From Nitrososphaerota archaeon (GTDB lineage: Archaea > Thermoproteota > Nitrososphaeria > Nitrososphaerales > UBA183), in the NCBI GenBank assembly GCA_027886925.1, contig JAPCJN010000019.1, positions 3,029 to 11,586 of the forward strand: a stretch of DNA of 8,558 nucleotides. Reading direction: 5' to 3'. The notes beneath the pieces are model-generated. The model was not told the origin of the DNA. It did no database searches and saw only the letters and a program-made list of their open reading frames with translations. The position numbers and the translations under genes are program-made. Positions 1-5,765 of the stretch are shown here, piece after piece. The first letter of the stretch is position 1, and every line of letters begins with the position of its first letter.

Positions 1-292
1 TGTCAGCGGCCTCGACGTTCGTGGCGCCGATGTCGTTTAGCTTGACGTCCGCTATCAAGGGAAGGCCCTTTGAACGGCAGGCGTCGTCGAGCGTGCCCAG
101 CCCAAGTACGCCCGATGGGAGCAACAGGTGCCAGTTGACCTTGACCGCGACGATGCTCTCCCCGAGAAGGGAGACGAGCCGAGACGCCCTCTCGACCCTG
201 GTCCCATAGGGACCGTCGACGTCCGCGGCGAATATTATCCTGCTATTCGCCTTTCTTGATGTCGATTCGAGCCAATCGCCCAGCTGCCTCAC
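1..292 (-). CDS. pyrF: Orotidine 5'-phosphate decarboxylase, N-terminal part (runs off the window's left edge)
   Basis: Only the first 97 codons are visible; the gene continues to the left. The family decarboxylates OMP to UMP, the last step of de novo pyrimidine synthesis, in the cytoplasm. The family pattern is clear: a first-strand Asp (FAADVDG, D24), a strand with a conserved Lys (VAVKVNW, K51) and the catalytic D-x-K-x-x-D motif (ADVKLNDIGAT; D82, K84, D87). The start is GTG at 292-290. It overlaps the TGA of the upstream gene in a GTGA (4-nt) overlap, so translation is probably coupled and the two genes form an operon. This start leaves a usual-length N-terminus before the first barrel strand, and no nearer upstream in-frame start is evident. 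The phosphate-binding C-terminal half is not visible, so intactness cannot be judged. Confidence 0.9.
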   Translation of the reverse strand, partial: MRQLGDWLESTSRKANSRIIFAADVDGPYGTRVERASRLVSLLGESIVAVKVNWHLLLPSGVLGLGTLDDACRSKGLPLIADVKLNDIGATNVEAAD

Positions 293-990
293 TTGAACTC
301 TACCAGCGGGTGTTTCTCTTTCAGCTTGATGACCTTGACATAGATCGAGCCGTGCTCGTCGATCCGCTTGCTGAAGGCGGTGTCGGCGAGCCTCGAAGAC
401 GAATACCTGAGAAAGCCTGAGGGCGGCTCGATGTCGAGCCGCGAATAGAAGAAGAGAGAGGCCTCCTCGAAATCGTCGAGCCTCGCGAAGCAGCCCGTTA
501 TCCAGGAGCTGCCGTTCTTGAACGAGTAGAGGGGCAGCGGCGGCTCATCGTAGAGCATCTTGTAGGAAGCTATCTTCATGAGGTTCGACAGGTTCGAGAC
601 TTCGGCCGCCCAGAACCGCTGCTTGAACCCGGACTTTGGTTCCATGACCTTGGGGAGCTTCAGCACGTGGACTATGGGGGCGTACATGAACGACGCGTTG
701 TTCGCCCCATCGACCAGCTGGGCTTCCTCCGTCTCGCCCGTGCTCCTGTATGCGAGGAACTCTCCTCCATTCTCCGACTCAAAGTAGTAGAATATCGGGA
801 TGCCCATGAACAGGTCGGTCTGGACTGCCAGCCTGTACTTGCCGTCCTTCTGTGTCATGAAAATCGGGAACGGCGCCCTCTCGAAGGCGCAAGCCAGGCG
901 CCCCAGATCCGTAAGGGTCTCAAGCCCGACGAAACATGCGCCGACGGCCCTGCCCCTGCCGCCTCCCTCGTTTTTCGCCCTTGTCGACAA
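289..990 (-). CDS. Uncharacterised protein coupled to pyrF
   Basis: I do not recognise this family. From the TTG at 990 the product is 233 aa, apparently soluble, with no signal peptide or membrane segment. It is rich in aromatic residues (for example IPIFYYFESE near residues 64-73 and SLFFYSRLDIEPP near 178-190), suggesting a mixed alpha/beta fold. It has three Cys (19, 34, 167) but no metal-binding spacing. The frame stays open to an upstream TTG at 1074 (261 aa). I prefer 990 because an AT-rich TATA-like box (1015-1023) lies about 29 nt upstream, right for a leaderless or near-leaderless archaeal mRNA, and the extra 28 residues are basic and unlike a domain. A start at 1074 would also overlap the divergent gene that begins at 1055. 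Its stop overlaps the pyrF start by 4 nt, so a role linked to pyrimidine metabolism is possible but only inferred. Confidence 0.7.
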   Translation of the reverse strand: MSTRAKNEGGGRGRAVGACFVGLETLTDLGRLACAFERAPFPIFMTQKDGKYRLAVQTDLFMGIPIFYYFESENGGEFLAYRSTGETEEAQLVDGANNASFMYAPIVHVLKLPKVMEPKSGFKQRFWAAEVSNLSNLMKIASYKMLYDEPPLPLYSFKNGSSWITGCFARLDDFEEASLFFYSRLDIEPPSGFLRYSSSRLADTAFSKRIDEHGSIYVKVIKLKEKHPLVEFK

Positions 991-1014
991 ACTTCTGTGC
1001 TCGCGCTGCCTGGT

Positions 1015-1025
1015 CTTTAATAATG
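1015..1025. promoter_or_regulatory. Shared AT-rich TATA-like element between divergent genes
   Basis: The block CTTTAATAATG (plus strand) is the only AT-rich stretch between the minus gene starting at 990 and the plus gene starting at 1055. Read on the minus strand it is ATTATTAAAG, centred about 29 nt before the TTG at 990. Read on the plus strand it is TTTAATAAT, centred about 36 nt before the TTG at 1055. Both spacings suit an archaeal TATA box with little or no leader. One element may serve both directions; this is inferred from position only. Confidence 0.4.
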
Positions 1026-1054
1026 TTCGCAATTCAGGAAGCCAAAGTTTCCAT

Positions 1055-1492
1055 TTGGCCCACGTTCGCGTCAAGGGAGGAGGCGCTCTCGGGGAGTCAG
1101 AACTCGTAAGGTTCCGAGAGGAGGCCTCCTCTCTGAGCGCGAAACTGGCAGAGTCAACTTCCTCCGCTCAGCCTCCCGACGACACCGCGATCTGGAAGGT
1201 CTATGCGAAGACTGAGAAGCTGATCGCCGTCTTAAAGTTCAGAATCGAGTACGAGGCCCCGGGGAGGTTCGCAAAGCTCCCCGCGACGAGCGAGGAGAAG
1301 AAGCTCCTGGAAGACGCGCTGAGGTCTCTGGCTATGTCCGCGGAGGACATCTCCTCCCACCGTCTCAAGGAGGCGGTGGAGTCCCTGAGAGATGCACGGA
1401 ACAACCTTCGCGCCTATCTCATCCTCAAGAGGAAGTCCTCGCTAAAGGCCCATCGGGACGCAAGGAAAAAGAGCGCCTCGAAGGTCGCTTGA
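1055..1492 (+). CDS. Uncharacterised small basic helical protein
   Basis: No family recognised. From TTG at 1055 the product is 145 aa and mostly predicted helix. A charged N-terminal helix (about residues 14-35) and a Ser/Pro/Asp linker (35-44) come first. A core helix pair follows (about 45-65 and 78-125, including IWKVYAKTEKLIAVLKFR), then a Lys/Arg/Ser-rich tail (125-145) suited to nucleic-acid or ribosome contact. There is no Cys and no membrane segment. The frame is open upstream to about 800, but that part lies antisense to the 289-990 gene and reads as non-protein-like. TTG 1055 is the only start codon after the promoter element, though with no clear Shine-Dalgarno. The gene ends 5 bp from the stop of the convergent eL22-like gene. 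Helical content and length are seen; any function would be a guess. Confidence 0.6.
   Translation: MAHVRVKGGGALGESELVRFREEASSLSAKLAESTSSAQPPDDTAIWKVYAKTEKLIAVLKFRIEYEAPGRFAKLPATSEEKKLLEDALRSLAMSAEDISSHRLKEAVESLRDARNNLRAYLILKRKSSLKAHRDARKKSASKVA
1461..1473 (-). terminator. Possible T-tract terminator for the DUF373-uppS-eL22 operon
   Basis: On the minus strand CTCTTTTTCCTTG begins 25 nt past the TAG of the eL22-like gene. Archaeal RNA polymerase can stop at T-rich tracts without a hairpin. The tract is the antisense of the AAG/AAA lysine codons in the tail of the convergent gene, so it may exist only because of those codons. Confidence 0.3.
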
Positions 1493-1497
1493 ACGGA

Positions 1498-1932
1498 CTA
1501 GCTCTTCTTTTCGGTTGTTTCCTGGGTCTTTGACTCTTCTTCGGTATTCTTTGAGACTTGTGGGGTGGTTTCCTTCTCGGTCTCCTCATCGGAGGCCTTC
1601 TTCTCCTCCTTCTTCCCCTTTGCCTTCTTTTCCTCTTCTTCCTCCTCCTCGCCGTAGCCTTCGAGCTCCACGAGCCTGAGCTCGCCGCTCTCCACCAGGA
1701 CCCTGTAATCTGACCTGATCTTTTCTATGCTGAGGAAGCGCTTGATGTAGGTCTTTACGTGCCTGGAGCGGAGCCCTTTCTTCATCGACGAATCGTCGAC
1801 GTTGAGCTCGCCGCCTCCTACCTCAGGTTTCGCGCCAATTCTAGGCTCGAGAAATGCTGCCAAATCGTCGCCTCTGTCCTTCAGCGTGCCTAGGAGGATC
1901 TTCATGCTCTTTCGGTGCACCTCCTTAGCCAT
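1498..1932 (-). CDS. eL22-like ribosomal protein with long acidic/lysine-rich tail
   Basis: A 144-aa protein whose first ~92 residues line up in order with eukaryotic ribosomal protein eL22 (L22e). Shared blocks are FLEPRI (eL22: FLQERI) at 27-32, a GGG turn at 39-41, KTYIKRFL (eL22: KKYLKK) at 60-67, IRSDYRVLV (eL22: LRDWLRVVA) at 72-80, and ELRLVELEG followed by a run of seven Glu at 95-101. eL22 itself ends in an acidic tail; here the tail is extended to about 50 residues of Glu/Lys/Thr/Ser. In eukaryotes eL22 is a large-subunit protein that binds rRNA. The comparison is from memory of the eukaryotic sequence, so homology is likely but unconfirmed. The gene lies 13 nt after the uppS stop on the same strand. 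ATG 1932 is the longest start; an ATG at codon 10 (1905) is a realistic alternative, giving 135 aa. It could instead be an unrelated small basic RNA-binding protein. Confidence 0.7.
   Translation of the reverse strand: MAKEVHRKSMKILLGTLKDRGDDLAAFLEPRIGAKPEVGGGELNVDDSSMKKGLRSRHVKTYIKRFLSIEKIRSDYRVLVESGELRLVELEGYGEEEEEEEKKAKGKKEEKKASDEETEKETTPQVSKNTEEESKTQETTEKKS
1502..1520 (+). terminator. Possible T-rich terminator for the 1055-1492 gene
   Basis: Starting 9 nt after the TGA at 1492 the plus strand reads CTCTTCTTTTCGGTTGTTT, and pyrimidine-rich sequence continues to about 1640. This suits archaeal U-tract termination. The sequence is the complement of the Lys/Glu codons in the tail of the convergent eL22-like gene, so the reading is positional only. 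Confidence 0.3.
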
Positions 1933-1935
1933 GTC

Positions 1936-1942
1936 ATTATAA
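1936..1942 (-). promoter_or_regulatory. TATA-like box before the eL22-like gene
   Basis: TTATAAT on the minus strand lies in the 13-nt gap between uppS and the eL22-like gene. It is too close to ATG 1932 to drive a transcript that starts before it. It is about 34 nt before the ATG of codon 10 (1905), so it could give a separate short transcript from that start. AT-rich sequence at a stop codon is also common by chance. Confidence 0.25.
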
Positions 1943-1945
1943 CGG

Positions 1946-2728
1946 TTATCTTCCCATCCTCCTCTGCCTCCTTTGGAACGTCCTCACAGCCCTGAGGAGG
2001 TCTATCTTCCTGAATGCGGGCCAGTAGACGTCGAGGAAGACGAGCTCGCTGTACGCGCCCTGCCACAGGAGGAACCCGCTCATCCTCTCCTCTCCTGAGG
2101 TCCTGATTATGAGGTCGGGCTCTGGGTTGCGCAGATACGCCGTGTAGAGCCTCCTCGAGATGGTCTCCTCGGTTATGTCCTGCGGAGCCAAGCTCCCCTT
2201 CTTGACGTCCTCAGCGATGTTCCTCACCGTGTCCGTGATCTCCATCCTTCCCCCGTACGCTATCGCGATGTTGAGGTAGTGGCCCTTGAAGTTCTCAGTC
2301 TTTGCCTCCACTTCGTCCAGGATGTCCCTCATCGATGAAGGGAGAAGGTCAAGCTTCCCGATGGCCTTCACCTTCACCTGATACCTGTAGATCCTCTGGT
2401 CCGTCAGGAGCCTCTTGAGCCTCTCCTCTATGAGGCGAAACAGCTCCAGGACCTCCTCCGAGGTCCGCTGCAGGTTCTCCGTGGAGAGAACGTAGAGCGT
2501 TATCGACTCTATCCCAATCTCGTGGCACCAGTCGAGGAGTCTCTCCACGACGTCCGCGCCTTGCGTATGTCCCAGGTCGACGGTGAGCCTTCGGTTCTGC
2601 GCCCACCTCCTGTTCCCGTCAAGGATGATGCCGATGTGGTTAGGGATCGGCCCGTCCCGTATCTGAGAATTCAGCCTGCTCTCGTAGAGCTTGTACGCTC
2701 CGAGAGTACGTGCAACCGCGTCCAGCAC
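1946..2728 (-). CDS. uppS: Polyprenyl diphosphate synthase (cis-prenyltransferase, UppS family)
   Basis: The enzyme adds isopentenyl diphosphate in cis to an allylic primer to make the long polyprenyl carrier lipid used for N-glycosylation and cell-surface glycans. It acts at the cytoplasmic face of the membrane. All family motifs are present in the 260-aa product: HIGIILDGNRRWA (31-43, catalytic Asp37), GHTQGAD (53-59), LSTENLQR (81-88), AYGGR (157-161) and RTSGEERMSGFLLWQ (209-223), followed by YSEL and YWPAF. Length is normal. The frame is open upstream to 3412, but that part is antisense-like shadow of the DUF373 gene. GTG at 2728 gives the usual short N-terminal helix before the first motif. 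It begins 5 nt after the DUF373 stop, with AGGA about 9 nt upstream. In archaea the product is usually a shorter dolichol-type chain rather than strictly undecaprenyl, so the symbol describes the family, not chain length. Confidence 0.93.
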   Translation of the reverse strand: MLDAVARTLGAYKLYESRLNSQIRDGPIPNHIGIILDGNRRWAQNRRLTVDLGHTQGADVVERLLDWCHEIGIESITLYVLSTENLQRTSEEVLELFRLIEERLKRLLTDQRIYRYQVKVKAIGKLDLLPSSMRDILDEVEAKTENFKGHYLNIAIAYGGRMEITDTVRNIAEDVKKGSLAPQDITEETISRRLYTAYLRNPEPDLIIRTSGEERMSGFLLWQGAYSELVFLDVYWPAFRKIDLLRAVRTFQRRQRRMGR

Positions 2729-2733
2729 GGCCG

Positions 2734-3906
2734 TCAGTCCTGACGTTCCTGCTGCCCTTCGGCGATTGGTGAGTTTGGCCCCGGCGACACTGATGCAGGT
2801 GGCCTGCTGCGAAGTCGAGTGTAGAGGGTTACCACCACGAGGAATATCCCGGCTAGCCCGAGGAACACGTAGGTGATTAAGAGATAGGTCGAGGTGCTCT
2901 CTCCTGTGATCAGGAAGTTGCTGAACTGGCCCATGGGGAAATAGAGCAAGCTGAGGACTATCAAGCCCACGACGCTCCTCCAGGCCCTCGTGCTCCCCCT
3001 CAGGAACTGGGTCAGGAGGGTTCCGGCGAGGTAGACCGCGATCGCGGCCCAGACGAGTAGCAGTGATCCCTGAAGGTAGTATCCGACCAAGTTGTCTCCG
3101 TAGGAGAGAAAGAGCAGCGGCTTGCTGCTGACCTGAGCCACAAGCTGGGGGGCGGAGTTCTCCATGTATGAAAAGCCACTGGAGAGGCCCACGATGAGGA
3201 TGAGGATGCTCGCGGGGATAGAGAATAGGCGCATGTAACCGTAGGGTCTCTGGCTGAGCATGGTCGCAAAGAACCTGTCGATGTTGAAGCCCCGCACGAG
3301 GAATGTGGCGCCGAGGATGAGCAACACGGCGAGCAGCGCCTCGTAGCCCGCTCCGAACAGCGCCAGTACTCCGACAAGGAGCAGGATCACCCCCGGAATC
3401 CCGATCGCCCATTTCGAGTATCTGGGATCGAAGACCAACATCCTAAGATACCTGCCCAGCACCATGTAGTTCTCCTCGACCGTCCTGCTGTGCTTCACGA
3501 CTATCCTCCTCACGGAAACTATCGGCTTGAGCGGCTGGAGGATGGGGATGACCAGCTCGTCCTCGGCGCCGTCGCTGATGAGGACTAGGCCCGAATACTT
3601 TTGCTTTGCAAGGAGCTCCTCTACCTCCCGCCTGATCTTCCTGTCGGCTTGGAAGTCGCCGTCCTTGATTCCGCAGACGGCGCCGACGTCGCACAGCAAG
3701 TCCTCGCCGGCGAGCGCGTCGTATTCCTTGACGGCCGCGAAGAGCGCGTTGGCGTCAGCCTCCTCTGGATCGGCCACTGCGAGGCTGGTAGCGGCTGACA
3801 TGACCGCCTCCCTTCCCCAGATTGGAGTTCGGACGCGCGTCTTGCGCTCAAGGTCTCCATCTCGATCCACGGCCAAGATCAAGAAGCGCTCTTGCCGACC
3901 CGACAT
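2734..3906 (-). CDS. DUF373 family membrane protein
   Basis: This matches the archaeal DUF373 family (COG2237, predicted membrane protein; function unknown). The 390-aa product has a soluble N-terminal domain of about 160 residues, opening with the family signature LAVDRDGDLERK (11-22). It includes GLVLISDGAEDE (106-117) and a strand-rich region VSVRRIVVKHS (130-140). About six membrane segments follow, near 166-184, 188-205, 227-247, 276-298, 310-334 and 340-362, then a short Pro/Ser-rich tail. The frame is open to 4098, but the start is taken as ATG 3906. It gives the normal N-terminus (a few residues before the LAVDRDGD strand), and a TATA-like box at 3938-3946 is about 36 nt upstream. ATG 3930 would lie upstream of the expected transcript start. 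It is the first gene of the operon with uppS, so a role in lipid-carrier or envelope biology is plausible but inferred. Confidence 0.88.
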   Translation of the reverse strand: MSGRQERFLILAVDRDGDLERKTRVRTPIWGREAVMSAATSLAVADPEEADANALFAAVKEYDALAGEDLLCDVGAVCGIKDGDFQADRKIRREVEELLAKQKYSGLVLISDGAEDELVIPILQPLKPIVSVRRIVVKHSRTVEENYMVLGRYLRMLVFDPRYSKWAIGIPGVILLLVGVLALFGAGYEALLAVLLILGATFLVRGFNIDRFFATMLSQRPYGYMRLFSIPASILILIVGLSSGFSYMENSAPQLVAQVSSKPLLFLSYGDNLVGYYLQGSLLLVWAAIAVYLAGTLLTQFLRGSTRAWRSVVGLIVLSLLYFPMGQFSNFLITGESTSTYLLITYVFLGLAGIFLVVVTLYTRLRSRPPASVSPGPNSPIAEGQQERQD

Positions 3907-4022
3907 GCTTCTCTCTGGTGTAGAATCCATCTGCTCGATACTTAAGTGGTTCCTCCGGAAGGCAGGTTTTCGACGGGAAGAAAGACAGAATAGAAGGTTC
4001 CAATACAACTGGGCGAAGACCA
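3907..4022. other. Divergent intergenic region between DUF373 and acyl-CoA synthetase genes
   Basis: This 116-bp gap carries promoters for both directions. The minus-strand TATA-like box is annotated separately. For the plus-strand gene I see only a weak AT-rich stretch, AGAATAGAAG at 3987-3996, about 30 nt before TTG 4023. The hexamer GGTTCC occurs twice (3948-3953 and 3996-4001), which may be chance. No RNA gene is apparent. Confidence 0.4.
3938..3946 (-). promoter_or_regulatory. TATA-like box of the DUF373-uppS-eL22 operon
   Basis: CTTAAGTAT on the minus strand is centred 36 nt before ATG 3906, predicting a leader of about 10 nt. It is one of the few AT-rich stretches in the gap, which supports both the operon start and the chosen start codon. 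Confidence 0.45.
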
Positions 4023-5765
4023 TTGCTGGACGAGCGTCCTTGGCGGAAGGCTTGGGCCAGGCATGTCGTTGAAAGGTGGGACGCCCAACCTGAGCCAAAG
4101 CCGCTTTTCGACCTGGTTTCGAGCAGCCCGCCCCGGGACGCCGGACGCACCTGCATCAGGTTCATGGGGACGAGGCTCACCTACGGCCAGGTGGACGAAC
4201 TCTCTTCGAGGTTCGCTCAGGCCCTCCTGTCTCTCGGCCTCGAGCGGGGCGAAAGAGTCGCCCTTTTCATGCCCAACATGCCCCAATTCATCCTGTCCTA
4301 CTTTGGCATCTTGAAGGCGGGAGGGATCGTCGTCCCCTGCAGCCCGCTCTACAAAGGACACGAGCTCGAGCATCAGCTCAAGGATTCGGGCGCATCGTTC
4401 CTCGTCGCGGCGAACGACGTCGTGAAGGGTAACGACCTCTTCGCCAGCGTGGAGGCCTGCAGCGAGAAGACGGGCGTCCGCATCATAACCGCCAGCCTCA
4501 CAGACTACCTTCCGCCAGCGAAGCGCGCCCTTGCGAGATTGGCCGGCGTCAAGAACGTCAAGAGGGCTGGCGTGGCGGCCGAGTTCAAAGACCTTGTCGC
4601 TAGGCACCCGCCACTAGAAGGGGTTGCGAAGGTGGACCCCGCCCGGGATGTGGCGGTCCTGCAGTACACGGGAGGCACGACCGGGATTGCGAAAGGGGCG
4701 ATGCTCACGCACGCGAACCTTTACCTCAACGCGGCGGTCACTTGTAGCTGGCTCCCGCTCGCCGAAGACGACATTGCGCTGGGCGTCCTCCCGTTCTTCC
4801 ACGTCTACGGGATGACCGCTGCGATGAACGCGCCTCTCTTCGCGGGCGGGTCGATAGTGGTCCTGCCCAGGTTCGAGATAGAGTCCGTCATGAAGACCAT
4901 CCAGAAGGAGAAGATAACCTCATTCTGCGGCGTCCCCACCATGTACGTGGCGATCATAAACCACCCCTCCGTCTCGAAGTTCAGTCTCAGGACCGTCCGT
5001 GGATGCATCTCAGGAGGAGCGGCCCTTCCTGCGGCTGTAAGGGAGGGTTTCTCCAACCTCACCGGCGGGAGGCTCGTGGAGGGTTATGGGCTGAGCGAGT
5101 CGAGCCCGGTGACCCACTGCAACCCTATAGGAGAGGGCGCCAACGTGAGGGAGGGCTCGATAGGCATCCCAATCCCTTTCACCGATGCACGGGTCGTCGA
5201 CATGGACGACCCTTCAAAGGTGGTGGCCGTAGGCGAGGTCGGCGAGCTCGCAGTAATGGGCCCTCAGGTCATGCTGGGCTACTGGAACCGGATGGACGAG
5301 ACCAACAAGGTCCTTTCGAAGGACGGTTGGCTGCTGACGGGTGATATCGCTAGAATGGAGGCGGACGGCTATTTCTTCATCGTCGATAGAAAGAAGGACA
5401 TGATCAACGTCTCGGGCCTCAAGGTCTATCCGAGGGAGGTCGAGGAGCTACTCTTCACTCACGCCGCCGTGAAGGAAGCCGCCGTGGTCGGGATGCCAGA
5501 CGACTATAGGGGCGAGTCGGTGGAGGCGTACATCGTCCTGAAGCCTGAGAGCAGAGGCAAGGTGAGCGAGGGCGAGATCATAGAGTTCTGCAGACACAAC
5601 ATCGCTTCCTACAAGGCCCCGCGGAAGGTCGTCTTTGTCGATGACCTGCCGAAGAGTCTCATTGGCAAGGTGCTGCGAAGGCGGCTCAGAGAAGGCGGCG
5701 CTTCCTCGAGGGTGGTCATCGCTTCCGATCCAAAACCCGCCTCCGGCGCTAGCAGCTCTCGATGA
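4023..5765 (+). CDS. AMP-forming acyl-CoA synthetase (long-chain fatty acid-CoA ligase type)
   Basis: A 580-aa member of the ANL adenylating superfamily. It activates a carboxylic acid with ATP to an acyl-AMP and transfers it to CoA. Motifs in order: P-loop LQYTGGTTGIAKG (213-225), FFHVYGM (258-264), GVPTMY (303-308), EGYGLSES (353-360), GWLLTGDIA (435-443), VDRKKDMINVSGLKVYP (454-470) and PKSLIGKVLRR (543-553) with catalytic Lys549. Layout and length resemble fatty-acyl-CoA ligases (FadD-like), but the sequence alone does not fix chain length or substrate. TTG at 4023 is the first start in frame and gives the typical Trp-rich N-terminal helix before PLFDLV. No strong Shine-Dalgarno is present. 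The last ~20 residues after Lys549 are an Ala/Ser-rich tail, and its final codons overlap the convergent thiolase gene by 17 bp. Together with that thiolase it suggests acyl-chain use. Confidence 0.9.
   Translation: MLDERPWRKAWARHVVERWDAQPEPKPLFDLVSSSPPRDAGRTCIRFMGTRLTYGQVDELSSRFAQALLSLGLERGERVALFMPNMPQFILSYFGILKAGGIVVPCSPLYKGHELEHQLKDSGASFLVAANDVVKGNDLFASVEACSEKTGVRIITASLTDYLPPAKRALARLAGVKNVKRAGVAAEFKDLVARHPPLEGVAKVDPARDVAVLQYTGGTTGIAKGAMLTHANLYLNAAVTCSWLPLAEDDIALGVLPFFHVYGMTAAMNAPLFAGGSIVVLPRFEIESVMKTIQKEKITSFCGVPTMYVAIINHPSVSKFSLRTVRGCISGGAALPAAVREGFSNLTGGRLVEGYGLSESSPVTHCNPIGEGANVREGSIGIPIPFTDARVVDMDDPSKVVAVGEVGELAVMGPQVMLGYWNRMDETNKVLSKDGWLLTGDIARMEADGYFFIVDRKKDMINVSGLKVYPREVEELLFTHAAVKEAAVVGMPDDYRGESVEAYIVLKPESRGKVSEGEIIEFCRHNIASYKAPRKVVFVDDLPKSLIGKVLRRRLREGGASSRVVIASDPKPASGASSSR

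Noticed and set aside
800..1054. Upstream extension of the plus-strand 145-aa gene to ATG 800 or 857.
   Set aside because: It is antisense to the 289-990 gene, its translation looks like shadow sequence, and a promoter element lies at 1015-1025 inside it.
1560..1660. Pyrimidine-rich repetitive stretch that could be taken for a tandem repeat.
   Set aside because: It is the complement of irregular Glu/Lys codons in the eL22-like tail; no fixed repeat unit is present.
2729..3412. Long open extension of the uppS frame upstream, giving a 488-aa reading frame.
   Set aside because: The extension lies wholly over the DUF373 gene on the same strand in another frame, is rich in Arg/Pro/His like a GC-rich shadow, and cis-prenyltransferases need only about 260 aa.
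4027..4038. GGACG-AG-CGTCC inverted repeat at the acyl-CoA synthetase start.
   Set aside because: The 5-bp arms lie inside codons 2-6 of a GC-rich gene and are expected by chance.
3527..4072. Plus-strand 181-aa open frame.
   Set aside because: It is the antisense shadow of the DUF373 N-terminal domain, Ser-rich and without domain features.
3907..4098. N-terminal extension of the DUF373 frame to 4098.
   Set aside because: It would overlap the divergent acyl-CoA synthetase start and cross the promoter region, and the family N-terminus begins close to the LAVDRDGD strand.
5730..5748. Short GC hairpin followed by GGTTTTGG on the minus strand after the thiolase stop.
   Set aside because: The stem is only about 4 bp and the T run is 4, too weak to call a terminator.
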